The position numbers and the translations under genes were made by a program. A model generated the notes under the pieces. It made no database searches. It saw only the letters and a program-made list of their open reading frames with translations, and had not been told where the DNA came from. Shown here piece by piece: positions 17,596-26,510 of a stretch of 39,611 nt of DNA. The stretch's first letter is position 1. The number at the start of each line of letters is the position of its first letter. Source of the stretch: a bacterium (lineage in GTDB: Bacteria; UBP6; JAFGXH01); the NCBI GenBank assembly GCA_027064085.1, contig JAMOQH010000108.1:1-39611 (forward strand). The letters are read 5' to 3'.

Positions 17596-18727
17596 TATAG
17601 TTATATTTGGTTCTACAGGAACTATAGGAATAAATAGCTTAAATGTAATTAGAAATAGTAAAACACATAAAATATTAGCTCTCTCCGCAGGTAAAAACAT
17701 TGAGTTATTAATAAAGCAAATCACTGAATTTAAACCTAAATATGTCTCAGTAAGCAATAAAATTGACAAAATTGAATTACAAAAAAAATTTAATGAAATT
17801 AAATTTTTTGATGGAGATGAAGGTTTAAAAACATTAGCGACTTTAAACAATGCTGATTTAATTATTTCTGCCATTGTAGGTTTTGCAGGTTTTATTCCTA
17901 CATATTATGCTATAAAAAATAATAAAAAAGTTGCATTAGCCAATAAAGAATCATTAGTTGCAGGTGGTTTTTTGTTTTCAAAAAAAGAAATTAAAAATAT
18001 GATACCTATAGATTCAGAACATTCCGCTATTGCTCAAATTTTACAAAACCGAGATAAAAAAACGATAAAAAGATTAATTATTACCGCTTCAGGTGGTCCT
18101 TTTTTAAATTATTCCAAAAAAGAAATGGAAAATATTACTAAAAAAGATGCATTAAATCACCCAAATTGGAGTATGGGAGATAAAATTACTATAGATTCTT
18201 CTACTATGGTTAATAAAACCCTTGAAATAATAGAGGCACATTACTTTTTTGATTTACCATACGAGCAAATTTCTGTTGTTATTCATCCTCAATCAATGAT
18301 ACACTCAATGGTTGAATTTACAGACAGCTCAATTATGGCACAATTAGCCTACCCAGACATGAAAATCCCAATTTCACAAGCAATTTATTATCCTGAAATA
18401 GAAAACTTTTCTTATGAATCTATGGATTTGACAAAATTAGTAAATATTTCATTCATTCCTCCAAATTTTGAAAAATTTCCTAGTTTAAATTTTGCAAAAC
18501 TAGTAATAGAAAATCCTAAGTTAGGAGTCGTTTTAAATAGAGCTAACGAAGTTGCAGTTGAAGCATTCTTAAATGATAAAATCAAGTGGAATGACATCTA
18601 TAAAACAATAAAAACAGCAATAGAAAACTATAATTTAGCAAATATTAACAGTATTGAAGATTTAAAAAAAGTTGATAATGAAGTTAAAATTTTTACACAA
18701 AACCTAATTGATTCATTTCAAAAATAA
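17576..18727 (+). CDS. dxr: 1-deoxy-D-xylulose 5-phosphate reductoisomerase
   Basis: 383 residues, usual length. NADPH-dependent conversion of DXP to 2-C-methyl-D-erythritol 4-phosphate, the first committed step of MEP isoprenoid synthesis. Motifs seen: nucleotide-binding GSTGTIG near the N terminus, ANKESLVAGG, the metal/substrate site PIDSEHSAI, TASGGPF, and the NWSMGDKITIDSSTMVNKTLE signature. It overlaps the preceding TPR gene by 20 bases and the convergent barrel gene by 10 bases at the stop. Its presence shows the organism makes isoprenoids by the MEP route. Confidence 0.96.
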   Translation: MVKKDINIVIFGSTGTIGINSLNVIRNSKTHKILALSAGKNIELLIKQITEFKPKYVSVSNKIDKIELQKKFNEIKFFDGDEGLKTLATLNNADLIISAIVGFAGFIPTYYAIKNNKKVALANKESLVAGGFLFSKKEIKNMIPIDSEHSAIAQILQNRDKKTIKRLIITASGGPFLNYSKKEMENITKKDALNHPNWSMGDKITIDSSTMVNKTLEIIEAHYFFDLPYEQISVVIHPQSMIHSMVEFTDSSIMAQLAYPDMKIPISQAIYYPEIENFSYESMDLTKLVNISFIPPNFEKFPSLNFAKLVIENPKLGVVLNRANEVAVEAFLNDKIKWNDIYKTIKTAIENYNLANINSIEDLKKVDNEVKIFTQNLIDSFQK

Positions 18728-19851
18728 CTACTCAATAAGAAACCAGCCCTTAACTGAAATTTATAATAATTATTATAAATAAAATCACTATATAACTTTA
18801 CAAAACTATCCTGAATCAACTTATGAGTATATTCTGTTCTTAAAGCCAAAGAATTAAGTTCTTTTTGATGAAAATAATTAAAAGTTAAACTAATATAATC
18901 AGAAGCAAAAGTTTTAAAATTTCCCGTTAGATATAAAAAAAGATGCTCTTTATGTAAATACTCCGAACTAATGTGGTAATTTTTAAATAGTTTTATACTT
19001 ATTTTTGCACCATAATAATCAAAATTTTCAGTAAATAATGATAAATCGAACAATTTATCATTATAATATATAGAAGACCTTCTGTATTTATCAATAACAA
19101 AAATATTAAAAATACTATCATTAAAAAAAAATGGCTTATATTCTTCGTATTCAATACCTACATTATATATTTCAAAGTTTAATAAAATTTGCTCAAAATC
19201 ATCTCTTGTAAGTAAATAATTTATACTATTCATAGAAGATATTTTCCAAATATTTATATCTAAATTAGCTCTAATTGATTGAAGAGCCATATAATCACTA
19301 TCTTTATATTCTATATATTTTAAACTTAAAATATTATTCTCATCATAAAAAGTGGATAATGTTAAGGAGCTAATATAATAATCTGTTATATGTCTATTCT
19401 TTTCATCGTAAAAATCAATTTGCCCCAAAAAGCTATCAGCATTAACTTCTTTTCCGTGTAATAGTGAAAAGGAAAAATTATCAAAATAAAATTTAGTTCT
19501 AAATCCATCTATAGAATAAAAATCATAGTCTTCAAAATTTAAAATCCTACCTACTGAAAATTCTAAAAAATTAAATTTCATATCAAATTGAAACTGCATT
19601 GCTTGTAAAGTTCGCCTTCTTAGAGCATAACTATCATTTTCAAGAGTATCAAAACCAACGGGCTCATATATATTAAAATAAGTTTTTAAAATAAGATACT
19701 CATAATTAATATCAAAGCTATCTTTTATATCTAAGGCAAAAACCTCTCTATAACTATTTTCAGAATAATTTGGTAACTGATAAAAATCACCAGCAACATC
19801 AAAATTATTAGAAAAACTTGAATTTAATAATATTAATAACCAAAATAACAT
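18718..19851 (-). CDS. Putative outer-membrane beta-barrel protein coupled to ParA
   Basis: 377 residues, family not recognised. It begins with a short signal-like hydrophobic stretch (MLFWLLILLNSSFS) and continues with many short alternating aromatic strands rich in Tyr/Phe/Asp/Asn, ending LRAGFLLSSYF with terminal Phe, which suits an outer-membrane barrel. The ATG lies one base after the ParA stop codon and has no visible ribosome-binding site, so translation is probably coupled. Its 3' end overlaps the end of dxr by 10 bases. Barrel assignment is inference from composition. Confidence 0.6.
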   Translation of the reverse strand: MLFWLLILLNSSFSNNFDVAGDFYQLPNYSENSYREVFALDIKDSFDINYEYLILKTYFNIYEPVGFDTLENDSYALRRRTLQAMQFQFDMKFNFLEFSVGRILNFEDYDFYSIDGFRTKFYFDNFSFSLLHGKEVNADSFLGQIDFYDEKNRHITDYYISSLTLSTFYDENNILSLKYIEYKDSDYMALQSIRANLDINIWKISSMNSINYLLTRDDFEQILLNFEIYNVGIEYEEYKPFFFNDSIFNIFVIDKYRRSSIYYNDKLFDLSLFTENFDYYGAKISIKLFKNYHISSEYLHKEHLFLYLTGNFKTFASDYISLTFNYFHQKELNSLALRTEYTHKLIQDSFVKLYSDFIYNNYYKFQLRAGFLLSSYF

Positions 19852-19852
19852 G

Positions 19853-20662
19853 TTAATCTATTAAATTTTCTGATAATTCTTCAAATAAATGGCTAACTTT
19901 ATGATTTTTATTGTAATGAAAGATACTTTTACCCTCTAATTGAGCTTTTTTAAATAAGCTAGACATAGGAATATATGGTTGTATTAAATAATCGCTAAAT
20001 CTATCTTTTAATTCAGTTAATATTGGCTCATTTGTTTTTCTTGATCTATAATCTACTTTATTTATTATAATACCTAAAATATCTATATCATTATTATAAT
20101 TATCTACAACTAATTCCATATTTTCAAGTAAATCATTAATACCATCTGTGGATAAATTTGATAACTCTGTAGGTATTACAACATATTTTGAAGCAACTAG
20201 TGCATTTAAGGTTAAAGTACCAAAATGAGGAGGAGTATCAATAATAATCAAATCAAAATGAGTTTTAGGAACATCTAATAATTTTTTCAAAACAAATTCT
20301 TTACCTATTTCAGAAGACAGTAGCTTTTCTGTTCTAGATAAGTCTTTATCTGCAGGAATATAATACAAATTATCAATTTTAGATAAATATACAGAATTCA
20401 TTAAATCTTTTTTAGGATTTAAAATATAATCAGAAAACTCAGATTCATTTTCTCCAAAATGATAGTATAAAGCTTCTTGAGTATGAGCTTGAGAATCTAA
20501 ATCAATAATCAATACCTTTTTTCCTTTTAACGCCTGAGAAACTGCAAAATTAGTAGAAAATGTTGTTTTACCTACTCCACCCTTTTGAGCAGAAATAGAA
20601 ATAATAGTGGCATTTTTATTACCATAGTTTTTCTTGATTTTTTTCTTACTAAAAAAAGCCAT
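19853..20662 (-). CDS. ParA/MinD-family ATPase (orphan)
   Basis: 269 residues. Deviant Walker A KGGVGKTT at residues 27-34 (with signature Lys27 and Lys32), the switch motif DLDSQAHTQ and IIDTPPHFG, all typical of ParA Walker-type ATPases that position DNA or protein cargo. Residues 1-18 are a basic extension (KKKIKKNYGNK). No ParB gene or parS-like site is beside it, so it is more likely a positioning ATPase for another cargo than the chromosome-segregation ParA. The downstream gene is a predicted barrel protein. GGAG precedes the ATG. Confidence 0.85.
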   Translation of the reverse strand: MAFFSKKKIKKNYGNKNATIISISAQKGGVGKTTFSTNFAVSQALKGKKVLIIDLDSQAHTQEALYYHFGENESEFSDYILNPKKDLMNSVYLSKIDNLYYIPADKDLSRTEKLLSSEIGKEFVLKKLLDVPKTHFDLIIIDTPPHFGTLTLNALVASKYVVIPTELSNLSTDGINDLLENMELVVDNYNNDIDILGIIINKVDYRSRKTNEPILTELKDRFSDYLIQPYIPMSSLFKKAQLEGKSIFHYNKNHKVSHLFEELSENLID

Positions 20663-20699
20663 ATTAACTCCAATTAAAACATAAAAATAAATCGTAAGT

Positions 20700-20728
20700 A
20701 TAATAACAGAATATCAAAATTAAGTAAA
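20700..20728 (-). promoter_or_regulatory. Possible promoter of the ParA operon
   Basis: Minus strand TTTACT (20728-20723), 17 bases, TATTAT (20705-20700), 38 bases before the ParA ATG. The -35 box matches only 4 of 6 positions. Confidence 0.4.
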
Positions 20729-20834
20729 GAATAAGCTGAATTTGTAAATTTTTGCAATAAAACTATTAAAAAATTGCCTCATTCGTTAAAATTTGCTAGT
20801 ATAATATATTATTTTTTTATGAAGGAGTTATTAA

Positions 20835-21263
20835 ATGGCAGGAGTTACTACAAATTTAACAGTAAATGTACCAATTGAAAAATTCTATGAAGTTATAGCA
20901 GATGTTGAATCTTATCCAGAATTTATACCAGAAATGAAAGCAATTAAAGTTATCTCTATGTCCGATACAGAGGGAGAAGTAAAATATGATTTAAAAATTA
21001 TGGGATTTGGTGTTTCTTATACTCTAAATCTTCAAAAAAATGCTCCAACTGAGTTATCTTGGACCTTTATTAAAGGCACTAAAATGAAAGATAATAAAGG
21101 GCATTGGAAATTAAAAAAAATTGATGACAACACAACAGAAGCAGAATATAAAGTTGAACTTAAACTAGGAGCATTAGTTCCTAAAAAATTCACAGACCAA
21201 TTAACAAAAGTTGGTTTACCTGCTCTAATGAAACAATTCAAAGAAAGGGCAGAAAATTTATAA
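20835..21263 (+). CDS. SRPBCC (COQ10/RatA-like) lipid-binding protein
   Basis: 142 residues, one START/SRPBCC domain. The start VNVPIEKFYEVIADVESYPEFIPEMKAIKV is the family signature, and the C-terminal long helix (LTKVGLPALMKQFKERAENL) closes the hydrophobic cavity. Family members include COQ10 (quinone carrier) and E. coli RatA; database names often read 'type II toxin RatA', but nothing here shows a toxin, and no antitoxin gene is beside it. A lipid- or quinone-binding role is likelier. AAGGAG precedes the ATG; a TATAAT at 20800-20805 lies upstream, without a good -35 box. Confidence 0.78.
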   Translation: MAGVTTNLTVNVPIEKFYEVIADVESYPEFIPEMKAIKVISMSDTEGEVKYDLKIMGFGVSYTLNLQKNAPTELSWTFIKGTKMKDNKGHWKLKKIDDNTTEAEYKVELKLGALVPKKFTDQLTKVGLPALMKQFKERAENL

Positions 21264-21339
21264 TTTTTTGCATAGTGGCAAATCTAGTGTTTGTTCAGTA
21301 AAGATTGTAAGTGTTCACCACAATAATTTATGAGTTTTT

Positions 21340-21774
21340 ATGAAGATAAAGTCAATAATGTTTGTTTGTTTAGGTAATATATGTAGATCTCCACTTGCAG
21401 AGGCTATTGCTAAAAATATTATCTCTGAACTAAATTTAGACATTAAAATAGCATCTGCTGGAACAGTAGGCTATCATCAAAATGAAATGGCTTGTGAGCA
21501 AAGTATAAAAACTGCTAAAAAACACGGTATCGACTTAACAAAACATAGAGCTCAAAAATTAACACAAAAACATATAAAAGAATATGATTTATTTATTGTT
21601 ATGGATAAAACCAACTATAGGGATTTAAAAAAGTATAAACTTAATATGAAAATTCTTGGAGATTTTGGTTTTGATGGAAAAGCTGTGCCCGATCCATACT
21701 TTACGGGTAATATTGAATTAGTTTTTGATATGATAGAAAGAGCTATTAAAAACATGCTTGCAGAGTTATTCTAA
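21340..21774 (+). CDS. Low-molecular-weight protein tyrosine phosphatase family
   Basis: 144 residues. The signature C(X)5R(S) loop is CLGNICRS with nucleophile Cys10 and Arg16, and the general acid Asp118 lies in VPDPY. The fold and length fit LMW-PTP enzymes, which act on phosphotyrosine proteins such as exopolysaccharide kinases, or on other small phosphoesters (an arsenate reductase role is less likely, as the extra Cys pair of ArsC is absent). It stands alone between the SRPBCC and crotonase genes; no tyrosine kinase is nearby. Confidence 0.88.
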   Translation: MKIKSIMFVCLGNICRSPLAEAIAKNIISELNLDIKIASAGTVGYHQNEMACEQSIKTAKKHGIDLTKHRAQKLTQKHIKEYDLFIVMDKTNYRDLKKYKLNMKILGDFGFDGKAVPDPYFTGNIELVFDMIERAIKNMLAELF

Positions 21775-21938
21775 AGCTTTTGATATTATTAAAACTTTAT
21801 AATATATTAAATTTATAAGTTTTATTTTAGTAAATTTAGTTAAATAAATGGAGTTAATTATAAAAAACAATAACTATCTAGCATTAAAAAGATCAGAATT
21901 AGCAAATGATTTTAAAAATAGATATAAAGAGGAGAAAG

Positions 21939-22616
21939 ATGGCAAATTTTGAGTTAGAACAAAAAAGTGATGTGTTTATTTTAACAATGACAAATAAAGA
22001 TAATACCTTTACTATTGATATTTTAAACGAACTCAATGCTTTAATTACTGAAGTAGAAAATTATCAAGGAAATACTGCTCTTTTAATTACAAGTAATTAT
22101 GAAAAAACATGGAGCACCGGAATAAACTTAGATTGGTATTTACCTTTGAGCACAGAAGATAAAGCTAAATTTAAATGGCTAATGGAAAAGGTTTTAGCAA
22201 GAATTGCATTGTTAAACATGCCTACAATTGCAGCTATAAATGGAAATGCCTATGCTGGAGGAGCAATAATGGCAAGTGGCATGGATTTTAGATTTATGAG
22301 AGCAGATAGAGGAAGATATTGTTTCCCGGAAATAACAGTGAAAATACCATTTACTAAAGTATTAATGGAAATAGTAAGAGTTATACCTGTTCCTGCTCTC
22401 GAAGAAATGCTTTTTACTGGTAGGCCTTTTGGTGGAGAAGAATGCTTAGAAAAAAATATAGTTCATAAAATTTTCTCTAAAGAAGAACTTTTCTATAAGT
22501 CTTTTGAAATTGCTAAAATAATGGCTCAAAAAGATAGAATAACATATACAACTACTAAACTATTTTATAAAAGAGAATTACACGAAGTCTATTTAGAACA
22601 TTTAAAAAATAAATAG
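21939..22616 (+). CDS. Enoyl-CoA hydratase/isomerase (crotonase) family protein
   Basis: 225 residues. Crotonase fold: the oxyanion-hole segments are STGINLDW (59-66) and NGNAYAGGAIMA (102-112, Gly107/Gly108), and FPEITVKIPF carries Glu131, in the position used by delta3-delta2 enoyl-CoA isomerases of the plant/peroxisome type. Hence an isomerase is more likely than a hydratase; true substrate unknown. It is shorter than most hydratases (about 260). The ATG at 21939 has AGAGGAG upstream; the in-frame ATG at 21906 has no such site and is rejected. Confidence 0.8.
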   Translation: MANFELEQKSDVFILTMTNKDNTFTIDILNELNALITEVENYQGNTALLITSNYEKTWSTGINLDWYLPLSTEDKAKFKWLMEKVLARIALLNMPTIAAINGNAYAGGAIMASGMDFRFMRADRGRYCFPEITVKIPFTKVLMEIVRVIPVPALEEMLFTGRPFGGEECLEKNIVHKIFSKEELFYKSFEIAKIMAQKDRITYTTTKLFYKRELHEVYLEHLKNK

Positions 22617-22627
22617 AAAACACCACC

Positions 22628-22660
22628 TTACTTGACAAGTAAAGTAACAATTGTTACAAC
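22628..22660 (+). promoter_or_regulatory. Promoter with two adjacent palindromes before the DUF3943 gene
   Basis: TTGACA at 22632-22637, 17 bases, TACAAC at 22655-22660. The -35 box lies in the palindrome TTACTTG-A-CAAGTAA (22628-22642), and the spacer contains the perfect 14-bp palindrome GTAACAATTGTTAC (22644-22657). A regulator bound at either site would block or steer RNA polymerase. Confidence 0.5.
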
Positions 22661-22679
22661 CTAGCTTTGAGGTTTTATA

Positions 22680-24095
22680 TTGATAAAAAATATTATATTA
22701 TTACTTATATTTTCAATAAATATCTTAGCACAAGATAATATCTTAAATTTTAAGGGAAAAGACTTTACACCTAATGCCCAAACAATAGAAAAAATCAACC
22801 CAACAAAACCAATATGGATACCAGCATTAGAAATAATTAGTTTTAACCTTTTCTTAAGTAGTTACAATAAATATATTGCCCAAAGTGATTTTGCACAAAT
22901 CAGCATAGATTCTATTAAATCTAATTTTAAATATGGCTGGGGCTGGGATGCAGATGATTTTAATACTAATATGTGGAAACATCCATTTCAAGGCTCAATT
23001 TATTTTAATATGGCAAGAAGTAATGGTTACAATTATTGGATTTCACTTTTAATGACTAGTTTTGGTAGTATTCAATGGGAATATTTTATGGAAATTGAAC
23101 ATCCTTCAATAAATGACCTTATAACAACAACTATACAAGGAGCTATTTTTGGAGAAGTATTCTATAGAATATCATCATTATTTCTAAATGAAACAACTAC
23201 TAAAAAAAGAGTTTGGAGAGAATTAGGTACTGCTGGCTTTAACCCAGGAAGAAGTTTAAATAGAGTTTTATACAATAGGTCATTTAGGACAATATCTAAA
23301 AATCTATATACAACTAAACCATATAAATTTAATATAGCCTTGGGAGTAAATGATCATTCAAGAAGTATACACTATGATAAATATAAAAGAAGATCATTTT
23401 TGGGTTTAAACTTCATTTATGGGGATTTATTTAAACAAAGAAAATATAAACCATTAGATGTATTTAATTTTGAATTTGAAATTCAATCTAAGCCAGAATT
23501 TTCACTCATTAAATTTAGAATTTTAGGTATTTTATTAGCTAAATCTTTTGACCTAAACTTAAAGAAAAAAAATGAAATTTATAACTCAAGACTAATAATA
23601 GGTCTATTTCATTATACTGATTATTTAAAAAATGATGTTTTCGATATTGGTTCCGTAAGCATTGGCCCCGGAATAATCTACTTATCTCCAACTTTTTGGT
23701 ATAAAAACAGAATTATCATAAATACAACTGTTGCCATCATGCCTATGTCTGGAGTAAATTCAAATTATGCCAAAGAATTTATTCCAGATAATTTTGATGA
23801 GGGCAGAGATTATAACTTATCTACCGGTATTAGTGCAAAAGAACAATTTATCTTCACCTCAAAGTATGTAATATTTAGAATTAGCCATAGTTTTTGGAGC
23901 TTTTGGACACTACAAGGAGCTAAAGGAAAAGAATTTATAAATATATTTGAGCCAGCACTTATTTTTACACTTGATAAACATATAAAAATTGGAAGCAAGG
24001 CATTATTTTATTATAGAGATGGTAAATATGGTGAATTTCCTAATCTATATGTCAATGATAGAGAACTAAGAATTTTTATTTCTCTTGATATCTAA
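22680..24095 (+). CDS. DUF3943 outer-membrane-associated protein
   Basis: 471 residues. A signal peptide ([18 protein letters not shown]) is followed by the DUF3943 signature: [54 protein letters not shown]. The C-terminal half is strand-rich and aromatic, suggesting a membrane barrel, ending in FISLDI. Function of DUF3943 is unknown. The start codon is TTG: GAGG lies eight bases before it and it places the signal peptide at the N terminus, while no ATG/GTG exists nearby. The 3' end overlaps rph by 20 bases. Confidence 0.75.
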   Translation: MIKNIILLLIFSINILAQDNILNFKGKDFTPNAQTIEKINPTKPIWIPALEIISFNLFLSSYNKYIAQSDFAQISIDSIKSNFKYGWGWDADDFNTNMWKHPFQGSIYFNMARSNGYNYWISLLMTSFGSIQWEYFMEIEHPSINDLITTTIQGAIFGEVFYRISSLFLNETTTKKRVWRELGTAGFNPGRSLNRVLYNRSFRTISKNLYTTKPYKFNIALGVNDHSRSIHYDKYKRRSFLGLNFIYGDLFKQRKYKPLDVFNFEFEIQSKPEFSLIKFRILGILLAKSFDLNLKKKNEIYNSRLIIGLFHYTDYLKNDVFDIGSVSIGPGIIYLSPTFWYKNRIIINTTVAIMPMSGVNSNYAKEFIPDNFDEGRDYNLSTGISAKEQFIFTSKYVIFRISHSFWSFWTLQGAKGKEFINIFEPALIFTLDKHIKIGSKALFYYRDGKYGEFPNLYVNDRELRIFISLDI

Positions 24096-24804
24096 GTAAA
24101 ACTTTTTTTTGATATTCACTAATTTCCTTACAACCTTTTTTAGCTAAATTTAATAACTCCATCAATTCCTCTACCGCAAAAGGTCTTTCTTCTCCTGTAC
24201 CTTGTATTTCTATAATTCGACCATCTTCGCTCATTACAACATTCATATCAACAAGAGCATTGCTATCTTCAATATATGGTAGATCTAATACAGCAGTGTC
24301 CTCTACTATACCAACAGATATTGCAGACACAAAATAATTAATTGGATTTTCTTTTAAATCACTATCCTTTTCTAGCCATTTTATTGCATCATAAAGTGCA
24401 ATAAAAGCACCATTTATGCTTGCTGTTCTTGTTCCGCCATCAGCCTGAATAACATCACAATCAACCCTAATTGTAACTTCACCTAGTTTTTTTAAATCAA
24501 TAACAGACCTTAAAGAACGCCCTATCAATCGTTGAATTTCTTGGCTCCTGCCATCAATTTTACCTCCTCTATCTCTTCGTTTTCTTGTTTGAGTAGAGGC
24601 AGGAAGCATATTATATTCAGCAGTAATCCATCCTTTACCAGTATCTTTTAAAAATGGTGGTACAGATTTTTCAACAAAAGCAGTGCAAATAACTTTTGTA
24701 TCCCCCATCTCTATTAAAACAGAACCTTGTGGATCTTTTAAATAATTTCTTTGAATTTTTAATTCTCTTAATTGGTCAAACTTTCTTTTATCTACTCTTT
24801 TCAT
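24076..24804 (-). CDS. rph: Ribonuclease PH
   Basis: 242 residues, full length. Phosphate-dependent 3'-5' exonuclease that trims tRNA 3' ends. Typical motifs: [27 protein letters not shown], the [31 protein letters not shown] segment with the conserved Arg residues that bind tRNA, and [27 protein letters not shown] precedes the ATG. Notably the two tRNA genes begin about 120 bases upstream on the other strand. Gene ends convergently inside the DUF3943 gene. Confidence 0.96.
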   Translation of the reverse strand: MKRVDKRKFDQLRELKIQRNYLKDPQGSVLIEMGDTKVICTAFVEKSVPPFLKDTGKGWITAEYNMLPASTQTRKRRDRGGKIDGRSQEIQRLIGRSLRSVIDLKKLGEVTIRVDCDVIQADGGTRTASINGAFIALYDAIKWLEKDSDLKENPINYFVSAISVGIVEDTAVLDLPYIEDSNALVDMNVVMSEDGRIIEIQGTGEERPFAVEELMELLNLAKKGCKEISEYQKKVLLRYQEK

Positions 24805-24886
24805 ACATCCTCACTATAAAATTACAGTATAATATATAATTTTTTACTAAAAATTTCAATTTTTATATATTTTTAACAGAAAATGA

Positions 24887-24915
24887 TTGACATAGATAGC
24901 ATATTATGATATTTA
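24887..24915 (+). promoter_or_regulatory. Probable promoter of the tRNA-His/tRNA-Leu unit
   Basis: A perfect TTGACA at 24887-24892 with TATTTA at 24910-24915, 17 bases apart, 13 bases before the tRNA-His. The -10 box is weak, and other nearby AT-rich hexamers could serve. Confidence 0.45.
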
Positions 24916-24927
24916 CAATCTCCACGT

Positions 24928-25004
24928 GGTGGTTGTAGCTCAGTTGGTAGAGTACAAGATTGTGGCTCTTGTTGTCGCGGGTTCGAAACCCGTCATCCAC
25001 CCCA
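24928..25004 (+). tRNA. tRNA-His (anticodon GTG)
   Basis: Complete cloverleaf, with the anticodon loop TTGTGGC (GTG), T-loop TTCGAAA, the His-specific G(-1) at 24928 facing C73 at 25001, and CCA encoded at 25002-25004. The acceptor stem has one U5-U68 mismatch. Confidence 0.93.
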
Positions 25005-25030
25005 AAGGGAATGCTAGTCATTCCCGCAAT

Positions 25031-25110
25031 GCGAGAATGGTGGAATTGGTAGACACGCTGGCCTTAGAAGCCAGTACGAGAGTGTGGGGGTTCGACTCCC
25101 CCTTCTCGCA
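25031..25110 (+). tRNA. tRNA-Leu (anticodon TAG)
   Basis: Class II tRNA with acceptor GCGAGAA/TTCTCGC, anticodon loop CTTAGAA (TAG), a short variable arm, T-arm GGGGG-TTCGACT-CCCCC, discriminator A at 25110. CCA is not encoded; a run of six T follows directly. Confidence 0.93.
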
Positions 25111-25196
25111 TTTTTTATTCCTACATAGTAGGGGCAAGTATCAAGAATTCAAAACACGACTTATTAAACTCACCAATAAAAAAAACAGTTAATAGA

Positions 25197-26510
25197 ATGG
25201 CTATTCCTATGCTATTTTCATTTTCATTTAATATTATTTATAACTTATCTGATACTTTTTTTGTTTCTAAATTAGGAGAAAAACCTTTAGCAGCAATGAG
25301 CTTTACATTTCCTATTGTTATGTCTGTTTTTAGTATATTAATGGGGATAAGCTCTGGGACATCCTCAATTATATCTCGTTCAACTGGTAAAAACATAAAA
25401 CAAGACCCTTCAATTACCAAAAGAATTTCTGGAGATATTTTAATATTTTCTTTAATCGTTGCAATATTTATGGCAATTATTGGTTTATTTTCTGAAAATT
25501 ATGTATTTTCTTTTATGGGTGCAAAAGGTGAAACATTGCAATTAATTCATGAGTATATGAAATTTTGGTATTTGTCTCTCCCCTTTTTTATATTGTTGTT
25601 TATTGGTAATACTATAATGAGGTCATTAGGTGATGCTAAAACTCCAGCTATTATTATGTTTACCTCAATAATTGGTAATATTATATTAGATCCTATTTTT
25701 ATATTTGGACTTGGCTTTATTCCTAAGCTGGGTATTGCCGGTGCTTCACTAGCAACATTAATATCGAGAATATTAACAAATTTCTTAGCTTTTTATATAC
25801 TTTTCAAGAAAAAAGAAGCAATTTCAGCTAACATTAAAAACTTAAAAGAAATGATAAACTCATGGAAAGAATTATTATATATATCAATTCCAGCAACTGC
25901 AAGCAATTTATTAAATCCTATTTCAGGATTTATTATAACAAAAATAATCGCATCACATAGTGAAATTGCCGTTGCAGCTTATGGGGTTGGCGGGCGAATT
26001 GATGGCTTAGCAATGATTCCTGCGGTAGCATTAAACTCAGCATTAGTACCAATTATTGGGCAAAATTTAGGAGCAAAACAATTTCAAAGAATTTTAGATG
26101 CGATAAAACATGCAATGAAATTATTAATTATTTGGGCTATTTTTGTCTCTATTTTAATAGTATTCTTTTCACATAATTTAGCTGAAATTTTTAATAAATC
26201 GAATGCAGGAATTGAAATAACTAGTTTATACTTAAAAATCATACCTATATCATATTTTTCAATATTTTATTTTGCAATTAACAATTATATATTTTATGCA
26301 ATCAAAAAACCATATAACTCATTGTTTTTAATTTTCACTAAAATGATTATTCTAACAATACCTATGGTTTATTTAGGGAGTTACTTAGATGGAGTTAGAG
26401 GAATCTTTATTGGTTTATCCATTTCAGCTCTTTTAGCTTCTGTTATATCTTTTTTTAAGTTCAATGAATCATGGAAAATTTGGAGAAAATATGCTAGAGA
26501 AAATAAATAA
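25197..26510 (+). CDS. MATE-family multidrug/organic cation exporter
   Basis: 437 residues from the first ATG; 12 membrane helices in two symmetric halves, with family motifs NLSDTFFVSKLGEKPLAAM near the N terminus and VGGRIDGLAMIPAVALNSALVPIIGQNLGA in the second half. It exports cationic compounds using Na+ or H+. The reading frame stays open upstream and codes a typical MATE N terminus (...LLNSPIKKTVNR before MAIPML), but no ATG, GTG or TTG occurs there; AGGGG at 25130-25134 points to an ATC codon at 25140. The ATG at 25197 has no ribosome-binding site. The real start is thus unclear. It overlaps the next gene. Confidence 0.85.
   Translation: MAIPMLFSFSFNIIYNLSDTFFVSKLGEKPLAAMSFTFPIVMSVFSILMGISSGTSSIISRSTGKNIKQDPSITKRISGDILIFSLIVAIFMAIIGLFSENYVFSFMGAKGETLQLIHEYMKFWYLSLPFFILLFIGNTIMRSLGDAKTPAIIMFTSIIGNIILDPIFIFGLGFIPKLGIAGASLATLISRILTNFLAFYILFKKKEAISANIKNLKEMINSWKELLYISIPATASNLLNPISGFIITKIIASHSEIAVAAYGVGGRIDGLAMIPAVALNSALVPIIGQNLGAKQFQRILDAIKHAMKLLIIWAIFVSILIVFFSHNLAEIFNKSNAGIEITSLYLKIIPISYFSIFYFAINNYIFYAIKKPYNSLFLIFTKMIILTIPMVYLGSYLDGVRGIFIGLSISALLASVISFFKFNESWKIWRKYARENK

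Noticed and set aside
20835-21263. RatA toxin of a toxin-antitoxin system
   Set aside because: The domain is a generic SRPBCC/COQ10 lipid-binding fold and no antitoxin gene is adjacent.
21848-21952. 34-residue small protein before the crotonase gene
   Set aside because: It has no ribosome-binding site, overlaps the crotonase start, and its composition is what AT-rich spacer would give.
24926-25192. 88-codon reading frame
   Set aside because: It runs straight through both tRNA genes and has no ribosome-binding site.
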